DNA from: Carposina sasakii
Taxonomy: Eukaryota > Arthropoda > Insecta > Lepidoptera > Carposinidae
Reading direction: 5' to 3'
Assembly: GCA_014607495.2 (NCBI GenBank)
Contig: CP053154.1
Span: 6,820,001-6,884,000 of the forward strand
Length of the DNA: 64,000 bases
The translations under genes and the position numbers were made by a program. The notes beneath the pieces were generated by a model, which had not been told where the DNA came from, searched no databases, and worked only from the letters and a program-made list of their open reading frames with translations. The number at the start of each line of letters is the position of its first letter. Position 1 is the stretch's first letter. Below are positions 11,184-23,700 of the stretch, in pieces.

Positions 11184-12625
11184 TATTGAGTACGCATGCA
11201 CAATGCACATGTTAGACATATAGACTAGATAAGGATTCAGACATTTTGAATATCACCTTCTAGCCTCAAGTAAGCAAAATTTCTACGTTTTCCATTATTA
11301 TACGAACATGATTCACTGGAAAATGCAAACAAATTAAAAAGCTCTTTCTTATAAAGAAGAATCCGAGATATTTTCGACCTGCAGTCAACAGTTTGGCCTA
11401 AAAACAATTTTATTCATTTTTCACGAGGACGACAGAGACTCGTACGACCTGGTACTGAATTACCTTTCTTTTGCCTCTATGCGCTCTGATTTGCACAAAA
11501 AACGTGTCACATTTACAGCCGTCGCTATTGTTGTATGGATATAATTTCCAGACCTTGATATCTAATTTTATTTAGAACCTTGGTAATCATGCCTCATTCG
11601 CAAAGTCGGTTAAAAATGGGAAACTTTTAATTTTTTAAAAATACGCCACCTAATGCAGATGCGATGGAAAAGTGCTTCAAGTCAACAAAGCTTAGAATTA
11701 GCATGCATTTATTGATAACTACGGTCGTACCTATGCCCTGAAATAGGTGGAATGAATACTGAGTGAAAATCATATAATCACCATTAAACTACCTATAGGT
11801 AGGTGTCGTGCAAGCACACACAATAAATCAGTTTCCGTCATTTAATGTGTGGGCGAAATATGAAGGTGTACGTACATATGAATAACAGGTTCTGATTGTA
11901 ATTAGGACTCCATGATGACAAACCTGATCTTCTTGCCGAAGGTATAAGAACTAACTTTAATAATATAAGTTCTCTATTTACATTTGTGTCTGGCATGAAG
12001 CGGTTTCGAACGACGTAATACAATGTAGAGATTTGTTTTTCAATGACGTCATTGGACACAATTTGTATTCTGAAACCCAATCCTGGAAAATTTCTTAGAG
12101 GGACCATAGAAATGGGTTTGCAAAAATCTAGACAAATATCTATTTCTATATTATATCTATACATATAATATACACATATATTTGTTATATGGGATGCATA
12201 CCTAAATAAATAATGATTAAAAATAAAAAACATCAAGTTAAGTCCAGTAAGTCTATATAGCCAGGTAGGTAATCCTAGTATTTCTGCTTCCTGAATGGAT
12301 AAAAACGACTTATTACTTATATGGTAGTTGCTTGATTAAAGTAGTATGAATGAGAGAGTCGGAAGAGGGAGGCCATTATATGTATTGTGGCGAAGATATT
12401 TTGATATAAGGTCAACCAGTAATACCCGAGGTTATTTAAGATTCATGAACGTATTGAGCGAGATATTAAACTTTTATCAATGAACTGTTTTTGTTATCGT
12501 ATAATTTTCGATTTTGACTCATACAGAATCATGAGCTGTTTCCTCATACACACCTCTCGAAGTTTCGATGTTTTTCGTGTCACTTAAAACGTACGACGTC
12601 TTCACCCTTTATTAACATTATTATA

Positions 12626-12868
12626 CAGGGTGTAACGAGAAAGGCGATGAGAATAGCCCTCTATAAAGAATCCTTCCACAAAATTTGAGACTCGAAATCA
12701 CATGGTAATTTTCCCAGATACATTGGAGAATTCCTAAACAACTCAGACATGTTCACACAATCTTGAAAAATAAATAAGAGATTTCGAATCTCAAATTTTG
12801 TGGATATTTCTACATAGTATGCAATAAGCTTTTTTCATAGCAATTCGCTTTAAATAACCCTTTTTCCT
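12626..12868. mobile_element. Fold-back MITE, diverged copy 2
   Basis: Same family as 10924-11183: starts CAGGGTGTAACGAGAAAGG after TA and shares GACTCGAAATCACATG, GGAGAATTCCTAAACAA and CAATCTTGAAAAATAAA. The right end has decayed (AACCCTTTTT). Confidence 0.75.
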
Positions 12869-14528
12869 AAAATCAGAATAATAGTTATATTCCAGCGCAT
12901 CATGCCTTATAACCCTTCTAAAGTTTATTCCATAACTTTACTGTTTATTGATAAACGGTGTCAGCTTATTCGTATTGCCGAGTGAAATCCTGTTTACGAA
13001 TAGTACCTAAATGTTGTAACCCACCTGGTTCAACATATGCTCCGTATCAATGGCGCATTGAACATAAAAGGAAGAACGGCTTTCACAAAGTTTGTAACTG
13101 TTGGTTCTGCCAGAAACGATTAAATATCCGTAATAGTATGTGAATACTAAGTATTCGTTAGCATATTAAGTTGGATGGCAAAGTTCTTCTTTAATGGTAA
13201 AGTGAGAAATACTATTTGTTACGAGAGTTTGCAACGACAAATTTCCTATATTCAAACTAATCTTGGTAAACATGCTACCTAAGTAAGGTGAATGATTTCC
13301 TCCTAGTAATCATGGGTGTTGAGAGGTTTGTTACCTAATTGTTACATTTGTAAATTCTAGATATTTCAGTGATATAAGCTTCTCATCTCATAAAAAATGC
13401 CGTAAGTAACGCAAACGTGACGTGTTTCTATTAAAGTCGCGCTAACTCTACAAAAAAGTTTTGGTACTATACTTGTACATCGATACGCGCGGTCTCACAA
13501 AAGCAATGATGTCATAATAAAGTTAAAAATTGTGAGTTCAAGATTCTGAGTTTGACCAATAATAAATAGCCTACGACTTTATGACGTAATCCTGTTATTT
13601 TGATCTGGTTATTACTTATAAACTGAGCTTACAAATAAGAATCGCAGTATCGTGTGAAATGGTGTACGTAAGTATTAAAAACTGTGTGGATTCAGCATTT
13701 GAGGTTTTGTGATAAAAGGTTTATTTCAAAAAAGTAAAATTAATAATTCCTTTGTAAAATAAATTCATTTTACTAAAGAATTTATTTCCAACAATCCAAC
13801 AATTTTGAATGGTTATAGCTAACTTTATTTATTCAAAAAAGTTAATTTATTGACAGAGAGATGATAACCGTGACAAAATCAAAATAGACAAGTAAAGTCA
13901 AAACAATAATGACGTCTAAAATTGATACTTTGTTTACTTTTTGACTTGATTTTAGGAGTTTTGCATATTGTAAATCATTTTGCAGTAATATTATTAATAC
14001 ATTACGATAAAAATCTACTAATTGTACAAATGGACCATTCATTTTATAGGTTTTACAACTAGAAAGCTATCATTAATATTTTTTCTGGAATTTGTGAATA
14101 ATTGTGAAAAACTACAAAGAAAATGGTTAACGTGGCTAGAACGGTAAATATTTTAAATTTTTTATCCCAGTTGACCTAGAAAAATAGAAACTGGGTAGCA
14201 TGTATTACTTTTCTTTCATTAAAATTCATCATAATAGAAATTCATGATAATTTGTATCTTCTTTGGGTCCCTGTCCACTGGTCTCTGGATCATCATAGGT
14301 ACTTGTGAAGTTTTAAGAATTCTCGTGAGTCTCGTAAAGTAATTAATAGTAAAGCCCTAAATACATAATTTTGTAAGTGATCTATAGTATCCACTTCATG
14401 TTAATCAGAAGTAGCTCACTTAGTTTTACTAAACTTTGTTGTCGAAGTCATAGCTAAGCTCTTTGTTAAAGCAAGTTCTAAATTGTTTTGTAAGTTACAC
14501 CAAAACATTTAAACTCTACTTTGGTCTC

Positions 14529-14567
14529 TATATAAACAGATAAACGGCAGACTAATATAATCAGTTT
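14529..14567 (+). promoter_or_regulatory. Probable core promoter of the ODF3-like gene (TATA plus Inr)
   Basis: TATATAAA at 14529-14536 and the arthropod initiator TCAGTT at 14561-14566. The initiator A is 34 bp after the first T of the TATA box, a workable spacing. The predicted start lies about 150 nt before the ATG at 14712, leaving a plausible unspliced leader. Predicted from motifs only. Confidence 0.5.
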
Positions 14568-14711
14568 AATATCCTGTGTCTGAGCCTCTTTTATACGTGC
14601 TCATATAAGTTTATTACTTCTTAGGAGTATCGACCGAGCTTTCCGCAGATCAAAAGCTCGAAGATCGACCGCCGACGTCGGTCATCGCCGTCCACGCTTT
14701 GTGAGGTACCG

Positions 14712-17700
14712 ATGGGAGTGCGCCAAAACCCCTGGACCCCAACCAAACGTCGAGGCCCAATCGCTGCCGAAGCCGCGAGTCCCGGACCCGCTGTCGTGTC
14801 TCTACCTTCCTTAATAGGTAAGTAAATGAGACATGTGGGTCTGCTAAAAATTTTAAGATTCCATAACAGGTAGTTACGCTGACGCGGCCTGTATCCAAGT
14901 TATTGACTGAGAAATTATTGTAACGGTACTGCAGTAGCTTGCGATTGTAGAAATGTTCAAGGTAGTTTTCTGTTTACTGTAGATATATAAATGTAATGAT
15001 TTTCTGAATTTTGTGGCTATGAAAGTGGCTGTGGTAAATACTCGACTTTAAATTAAGCATGGCAGTTTTATGCTGGTTTAGGATGGTCTATTTTCTCAAT
15101 CTCTTTCTACATAGGGACTTTTTTATGGACACTGAAGGGTACGGAGCTAGGTGCTCTCACAAGTGCAGATTTTGTAGAGACACCTAGGTGTAGGTATCTA
15201 CTAAAAACTGTTGTCAATATTCAAGTTATTTCATCACAATATTATAATCAGTAATGTTGTCATCGCTTATTTTATTATACCTAGGTCATATAAACAAACT
15301 CAATATAACATCATATTAAAACAACCGCAATTTAAATAAAACTACAACCCATATTTTGTTTTAAAACTTAAAGTAAAGGAACTTCTTCAAATAGCTATAT
15401 TTGTCATGCGTAAACAATACGATTTTATGGATATTTCTCAGTCAGTTCCATTTAGACATCCTACATAATAACAACAGTTTTGGTTGAGTACTGTCGACGA
15501 GCTCTCGCGTTTATCTGACGTCATATTTTGTCTAAGATCAGTGGTACAGACGATGTGATGAAATCAGGCAAAGAATACTAAAGTGGAGGTAAATTAGGAC
15601 ATAAATAATCCTAGTATAACATAGGAGTGAATTTTAGAGTTATCGTTGTTAGTTATGTATATAATGCAAACAACTGGCCATCCGGCATGTTTGTACACAA
15701 GCTGACATCATGGTGCTAATGTTATTCACTTGTAGAACTTCACACTACGGAAATTATTATTTTTGTAACACTGTCTAGTATCTCGTATGTTATGTCATAA
15801 TCATAAACCTGTTTCAGTTATTAATTTCCTTTCATATGCATATTTAATGCTGCTTTATCATGTATTTTTGACATTTCAAACTACTTGTCCACGGAGACTT
15901 TGGACAGATGGACGACAAATAGCTATGGTTCTGCGAATAATAAATTTTTTGTGACTCGATTTCTGTTATGAGAGGAGTGTTGGGAAAGTGTCTATAGTGG
16001 GGGTATTGGCTCTTTTTTTACTTTTGTAACAATGTTACATGAATCTGGGGTGAGTTTCATGGAATAGCTCCTATGCCTGATTTGGCAACTAGCATTTATT
16101 GTATGCAGTGACACAGATGGTGTAGTCATAAATTTAGTAGCTGGTGCCCTCGCCCAGGGGAGCTGTTTGATGAAACACACTTCACTATAATATTATCTGT
16201 GAATGATGTAGCACACCTATAATTGGCACATACATCAGATTTTTAGTTGTAAGTGTAATTATTGCTGCTCTTAATGTATGTTCTGTAAGTGTGTCTAAAT
16301 AAATAAATAAAATAAAATAAATACAAATGCTTTCTGAATCTATCTTCGTTCCTATAACTATATACTCTAGCTTCATCAAGATTCGTTCAGTTGTTTTAAA
16401 ACTATCAACGATGAACAGAGAGATGTAACTTTCATATATTAATAGGTTAGTTAGTAAGATTATTACAAAACAGTTCTTGTCAAGGTAGGTGTTTATGTAC
16501 GTTCCCTTTCCGGTAGTTAGCACTTTGTAAAAATTTATTAAAATAAATGACAAAAGCGAGCTGATGTGAAGTAACCAAGCCAAGAAGTAGTAATGATCCT
16601 TAATAGGTGGTATTCGTATCGGACGTGGGCGAAACGTTGATCCTATCCAAGGTGATCTTGGTGTACCTACCTAAACGTAATGCTTTGACAGCATTTACCT
16701 AAGAAAATAAACCTAAAGCCCAACCGTATAAGGTGCATGCGCATAATATAATCGGGGAATTATCTCTATAAATTTATGAGTCGACACTCATTGAATGACT
16801 AAGTGCTTGCCCTCGAGTTCCTTTGCAGTTTTTCACTGGAGTAAATAACAACTTAAAAAACAACAATCTTGAACAATTCTGTCAATTTAAAATTCTAAAA
16901 ATCTAGGTACCTACATAAAGACGGAAGGAAGTTTGTAAAGTCGTTGATACTATTCTTCAATTTATTGTGAACTGTTACAGGAAAACCACCACAAGAGTCT
17001 CGCAAACCACGCGCCCCGGCTTTCACCTTCGGCCAGAAATTGGAGCCTCCAGGTACTACTACCAAGGCTGGCCCAGGTCCTGCAACTTACAATACTGAAG
17101 GAATGACCTCTAAAGGTAAGTTACAGATAGGACCGACTTGACATAAGTCAATATGAATATAAAGTCATTCAAAAGATGGTGTCAGCTCCAAATAGGTGAT
17201 CTTAAGAATTTCGGATTATGCGAGAAGTAGTATTTTGCGACTTTAGACAATATAACAATTTTATGAGCGTCTGCTTTCAGATTTTTGTTTGTTCTTTGCT
17301 ATGATAAAAGTTAAGATTCGAAAATAGCCCAGTCTTTTTCCAGAAGCGTTAAGCGACATCGCGTGTAAAGACAAAATAATCTGACATTGAACAAATTGTA
17401 TCGTGAATTCGTCACGCGCAAAAGCTGGAACAACTTCCACAAACGGTGGAACAGACAGTATAACTACCAATAAGATTAACTGAAACTACACTAGGTTTCA
17501 CTTGTGAAGTCCTCTGACATAGGCGCCAGTGCCTTTGCTACTCTAACATTGTATCGTTTCTATATAGTTCGTCAAATATCCAAGAGACTTCGTTATTGGA
17601 ACAGACTGAGCGGAGGCGTAATTTGAACTGTCAGCAGCAATAATTCGTATTGCAGCGATTATCTGTCGATCTCAGAACGAACCGCACCCACGGAACTAAC

Positions 17701-20700
17701 TAAAATTCATTGGAGCGCATCGGAGCTGATGCAAACGTATTGAGCAATATTTGGTTGACTTATATTACACATACACATATACTTAGCGGTATTAGATTAC
17801 ACACTACAATATTTAAGGAAGGTAAAGAATACCTTACATATAATTTGCTGAATGATAAGTAAATTAAATATTAACAATTTACATGTTACCTATTATGAAT
17901 GGTAACTTTATTTTAATATTTTACAAATGGAATAAGAGCAGTGCTAGTAGAGCTTCAACCGGAGCGTACGAGTATTTCAGTAGCGCGTCATATCTCTACA
18001 TGCGAGTTAAACCGTATATTATCGTACTCTACATGTGGGAGGCGATTCCAATAATTGTCGTTTACCAGATAATTGCGCATTCATGTCGGGTAAAATCACA
18101 AACGTACTGCCAATTACCCTGCCTACGCTTGTTAAAACTAGTGTTTCATTATATCTCAATTTCAATAATGCACAAACAATATTAAGCAACACCTAGCTTA
18201 ATATTGTTTGTGTTATAACCAGTATATTAGATAACTATGTGAGGTCATGTTGGCTTAGTCTATATTAAACTATACCGGTTAAACTTTAATATGTCTATCT
18301 ATAGTTATATAGACAGCTATACTAGTTTAAGAAAATCTCGTAAAAATATTTTTTTATTAGGCGAGGGCAAATTTATATGTTTGTCAATTGTGAATGAGTT
18401 ATGTACCGCAAAAACTAAATATAGGCAAACAATGAAATAGTCCAGAAAAACATCGACTGAAAATAATGTTAATATTTTATTTTAAAAAGGTCTGCAAAGT
18501 TAGTATAAAAATATTATTTGTGATATACTCATAGCAGTGTCAATTCAATTTCCCCACTTCATGTTTTATGTAACTTTCATAAAAGCTAATTGAATTAGGT
18601 TTATCACCAATTTATTATCTACATACTTGAATACTCTACAAGTCGGACTTAATAAGGATAATTTAAAATGACGTATGTTTGGGGAATATTATATGAGTCA
18701 TTTATGCGACACTCACAGTTAGTAGGTCACGAGTCACGAACTGCAGTCTGTTTTGCATAAGCGATGTCGTCTGCAATACCTATGTTACCCATAGCTCCAA
18801 CCCTATGCATTTGCATTCTTACCTTAGTTATTTAATACTCAAATCAATACTAATATTATAAAGCTGAAGATGTTTGTTTGGTTAAATGCGCTAATTTTAG
18901 GAACTAAAGGTCCGATTTAAAAACTCTTTCAGTGTTTTATAGCCCATTTATCGAGGAAGGCTATTTTTTTTATCTTCAAATGACTGATTGATAGCATGGC
19001 CTTATAACATTAATTTTGTATTAATATACCGTTTTTTCCATCATGACAATAAAGAATTTAGGTAAGCAATTAGGATTCTATTTGTAGATGATGATGATGT
19101 ATTGCTACATCTTAAGTAATTGTGAGCAGAAAAGCCACTTCTCTGATTACAATAGTTCTTCTGGATTTCTAGTAATCAAACGAAAAGCATATTTTATAGC
19201 CAGACTTCACTTACAGTATTACCAGTAGAAATAAATAGTAAATTACCTCATACATGACGGAAATTAACGCAACCTTAGCCTACAACTTTTTGGTAAAGCC
19301 AAATTTTTCAAGGGTATTTCTGCATAAAGAGTTTAGGATCCTAAAGCAGATAATGAATTTAAAAGTTTATCAATAAAATATGCGAAAATTCCGATTTTCC
19401 AACAAACTGTTTGTTCATTCAATCGAGTGGCTTGAGTTATTTACCTTTCTTGTGATTGATATTGTATTATGAATAAAAATGACATAATTCCATTGTAACC
19501 CCATAAAGTTAAATAACGTTATAAATAAAAAAAAGGAAACAACGATTATTCTAGTAGAGACTTGCCTCTCTCTATAATTACCTTGCTATTACCATTTCCA
19601 TGCATGTTGGCCTATTACTTACTAGACATTGGAGCCAATGGCTGGTACTGATGTACGTTGTTGTCTCCAAATAAGTCCGTATTCTGTCGCCGAAGGTGAT
19701 CGGCGGTGAGTCAGCCCGGCCGTGTAGGTGCTGAGGACTCGGAATCAATCGAGGGGTTTATTGCCAAGTTAGTCGTGCAAGAGTTGTGGTGTGTACAGTA
19801 CCTATACAAGATTATTTTTTTTATTGTGAAGTGAACAGATAGCATTTTTCGGTACGGTTTATGCTCTTGTCTGCTTTAATTATTACGAGTACCTGGGAAG
19901 GTGTTATTAATATGCTTATTAGTGCAATAGTTGGCAATAGTGCCTGCTCGAAATGTTTTGTATGGTGCAAATATAACTCTTCTTCTCTTAACTTCCAAAA
20001 AGTTTCTGATGTTAAGTTAGAGAAAGAAAAAATACTTGGCTGGGAAAAAAGCTTGTTTTTTCAAACCCAGTTGTTAATATATACCCAGATGTGTCAGCAT
20101 GTAATCTTTTTATTATTAAGGCTTTACTGTGGTATTTTTTTTGGCCGCGTTGTGCCGGCAGAGTAGAATTCGTACCATCCCATGTCTGCCCGTGGGTATC
20201 GTACAAGGCGATTAAGGAGGTGGGCAGCAGCGCCTCCCGTGTTGACAACATAGTCCAAAATACAAACTGCGGTCACCAACCCGCTTGCCCAGCGTGGTGA
20301 CTATGGGCAAATACCCCCCATGGCAGTCTTGTGGCATGCTCCGGGGGAGGCCTACGTCCAGCAGTGGACTGTAATAGGCTGATGATGATGACTGTGGTTT
20401 TATGATATGACATTATACCTATATTCTGCACAGTGCAAGGTTGTTCCCCGTCCCCTGCTGTCCCCTACTACGGACGGGTCATTATGTCAATTTGCTCTCA
20501 ACACCGCAGTTTATTCCGGGTCACCCCATATTAAAATAATAAATGTAAGCAACAATTTGCTATGAATATAGTGTTGATGATGAGTAGTGGCATATCTCAT
20601 GAGGTCCTTGTAATTGAGTTATCAAAGTAAAAACTTAAATGAATATTGGACCTAGGACGATCGGTGGGCCCAGCTGTATCGCTTCACGGCCGCTGGCCTC

Positions 20701-23700
20701 CTCCGCGAGTGGCTGCTACTCCTGCGCCTTGTGATTACGAGTCTAGCAAAGCAGCCAAAGCCACACTGGACCACGCTCCAGCTTTCTCCATTGGGCTTCG
20801 TGTGAACCCACCACAGCCCGGCAGCAAAACACCAGGTTAAATTTTCGGAGTGATGCAGTAGATTGTTATTCGCTCGTTGGTTTTTTTCCTTTTTTTTTCA
20901 GCACATTTTTTGGTTTAGACTTGGATTGACATATTTGATGTTTTAGCACAACTTAGTAGGAAATATTTTTTTAAGTAGGTAGACCTTAGTATCGATTAGT
21001 ATTTGTATAATTTGTAGCTAATGAAATAATACTGGAAACCACAAATTTAAAAAAATAACATTACTTTATATAATTTACTTTATTATGCTACTTTAGCACC
21101 GTAATTTTATCCGTCCATGTTATAGAATATAATTATTATTTCATTTAATAAAAAATCAGTTTTCATAGTTTCGTCAAGTTGCCTTGGATAATTTCAGTTG
21201 CATTGCATTACCGTTCAGTATGTATGTTTTATTTGTACAAGTTTGAAGTTGTTATTGTGTTGTGAATCATTTCGTTCACCTTTATGGTATTGTGCACATC
21301 GTTCGCCTGGAAGTTGTTTCAATGCCATCAATCTTTTTTTTCCGCAAAAGTTACGTCATATTTGATCAATTTGTAAGTTTGATTGTTAACAGTTAGTTAC
21401 AATTATTTTTGTTTCTTTAAGCATACAAGCTCTTTCTACGTCATTGTTGAATCTTTGTGAGTTTGTGACAAAACATAAATAACAATATTTTATCTGAAGA
21501 CTGAAAAGAAAGTCAAATATTTGTTTATTTCCCAATTTCAAAACCGAACTTTTCTATTATTACAGCGCCAAATATATACTCTATGCCACCTGTTCTTGGA
21601 GAAGCTAAAGAAGGAAGCAAGAGAGCAGCACCAGCGTTCAGCATCACAGGTCGAGGGAAAACGATAGAATCTAAGGTCCCAATGCCTGGGCCGGGAACTT
21701 ATACCACGGACAAAGCTTCATCGACTATCGTTAAGAGGCCACCAGCATATACAATGGCTCCTAGAAGAGAGCCGCAGCTTCCTTCGGCTGGTGTACCTGG
21801 TCCTGGAGTTTATTGTCCCGAAAAAGTAAGTTTTGTCTAAGTTGAAATCAGAAAGTCTTTTACAGATTAAATAATACAATATTATAAAATTATTAATAAA
21901 GAAATGGAAAAAATTCCTCACCCGAGTGGGAATCGAACAATACAATATTACTAATACTATTAACTCAAAGGCATAATCTTGACGAGTAAAAAAAATAAGG
22001 ATCATAATTTAAATAGCAATACAGTTGAATTAGATTCAAGAGTAAGGCCTCTGCTAAGTTGCTGCTTAATCGAGAAATATCATTATTGCAAAATATGTGG
22101 GAGTCAGATTTGCAAACAACACCTGCTTTTATATTCGTCATTTTCTTCCTTGTGGGTGTCTTGTGGCATTGTTCACTTTTTGTATGAATAAAATTGATAA
22201 CCATTAACCACAAACAATAGTTATATTCTATAATACTAATAATTCAGTAACCCATCAAAATTTTACTAAGAATCGTTCAGACTGAAGTAATTTCATTTTC
22301 TGGTGTTTACCGTCGGAAAGCTTTATTGCCTTTTAGTATTTAGGTCACCTAGCCCGTTTGTAGTATCAGTTCGTCGTTCGAATTAACTTTCTCGCCTTTT
22401 GATGTTACATTTTCAATGTGAGCTGTATAATTGGCTTAGTCACTGTTGCAATATATAGACTACTTTAAAAAGCTCTTCAGTCTGGATGTTTCTTTAGCAA
22501 CCAGATAATATACTTTCACCTGACTGTTGTAATGGTTCTCTTTATTTTTTTATACGTAACATATAAGTAACAGTACTAACCAAGCTGCGTACATACAACA
22601 GGTGTGCGTGAATCTCCCGTGGGCTCCAGCGCATACGTTCGGCATCCGACACTCACGGTTTGCTGGACAGGCGGCCTACTACCCTGCCCCAGAAGGACTC
22701 TCGGCCACCTAACCCACTTGTCTGTACTAAGCTTTATTAACCTCGTCTTTAGACTAGGCAAGGCAGTCATACTTATTGGTTTGATTATGCTTTATTTAAT
22801 AAATTGTTACTTATTTTTTTATTAAAGATATCTTATAGAAAGCGTTTTAGTTAATGTTATTAGCGACTTACTTTATGGGTATTGTTTATTTTTTAAACTT
22901 TAGGTGCTGAATAAATCTGATTATTCTTTACAAACTGCATAATCTATTTCCTGCTTATAACAAGGTATTTGGTTTCTGTTTCTTGTAGTGTAGTGAGATG
23001 TTCAGTAGTTCTAATTAGCTTGATAGTTAAATAGTCCTAAGTATACATATAATAATATAATTATCTCTCTTTTAGACAACTCATCGCACAAGTTCTCCTA
23101 AACACACCATTTCAAGTAAAATGAAGATAGTCAGAACCGAAGAAGTTCCTGCTCCTAATGCTTATTGTCCAGAGAAGGCTGATAGAATGTTAAGAGAAAA
23201 ATCACCAGCCTATACATTTAGAACGAAATCCGAGGTCATTAGAGTCAACGATAGTCCTGCTCCAAATATTTATTCACCAGAAAAGTCCATAAATTCTCTT
23301 AAGAATGGACCAAAGTATACTTTAGCTGGCAAAGGTGTTGCTGAAAAACACGAAGTAACACCAGCACCTAATTCTTACAATCCTCAAAAGGCTGATAAAA
23401 TTCTTCACCATAGTTCACCTGCATACACAATACGAACAAAGGAAGTAATTGAAAAGGTAGAACAGACGCCGGCACCTAATGTATACTCCCCTGAGAAATC
23501 AATGCACATGCTGAATGGTGGGCCTAAGTATACGATAACAGGAAAAACAGAGTGTACTAAGGTAGTGCAAACTCCAGGTCCAAATTGTTACAACCCAGAA
23601 AAAGCAGATAAAGTTTTGCATGAAAGTTCTCCATCATACACATTTAGAGTAAAAGATCAACAAACTATTAGAAGTGAATCACCGGCCCCTAATGTTTATG

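Larger units (their letters stand above)
7346..14528. other. Intergenic region between the CNBD2-like and ODF3-like genes
   Basis: About 7 kb of AT-rich DNA without a credible exon. Apart from the repeats listed separately (near 8765, 9662, 10188, 10924, 12626) I see only random short frames. A 132-codon minus-strand frame at 11838-12236 has no recognisable domain or splice context. Confidence 0.6.

Noticed and set aside
11838..12236. 132-codon minus-strand frame
   Set aside because: Low-complexity AT-driven composition, no domain, no splice or promoter context.
16185..16583. 132-codon minus-strand frame in ODF3-like intron 1
   Set aside because: Ile/Leu/Phe-rich translation of AT-rich DNA with an AAATAAATAAAT tail nearby; no recognisable domain.
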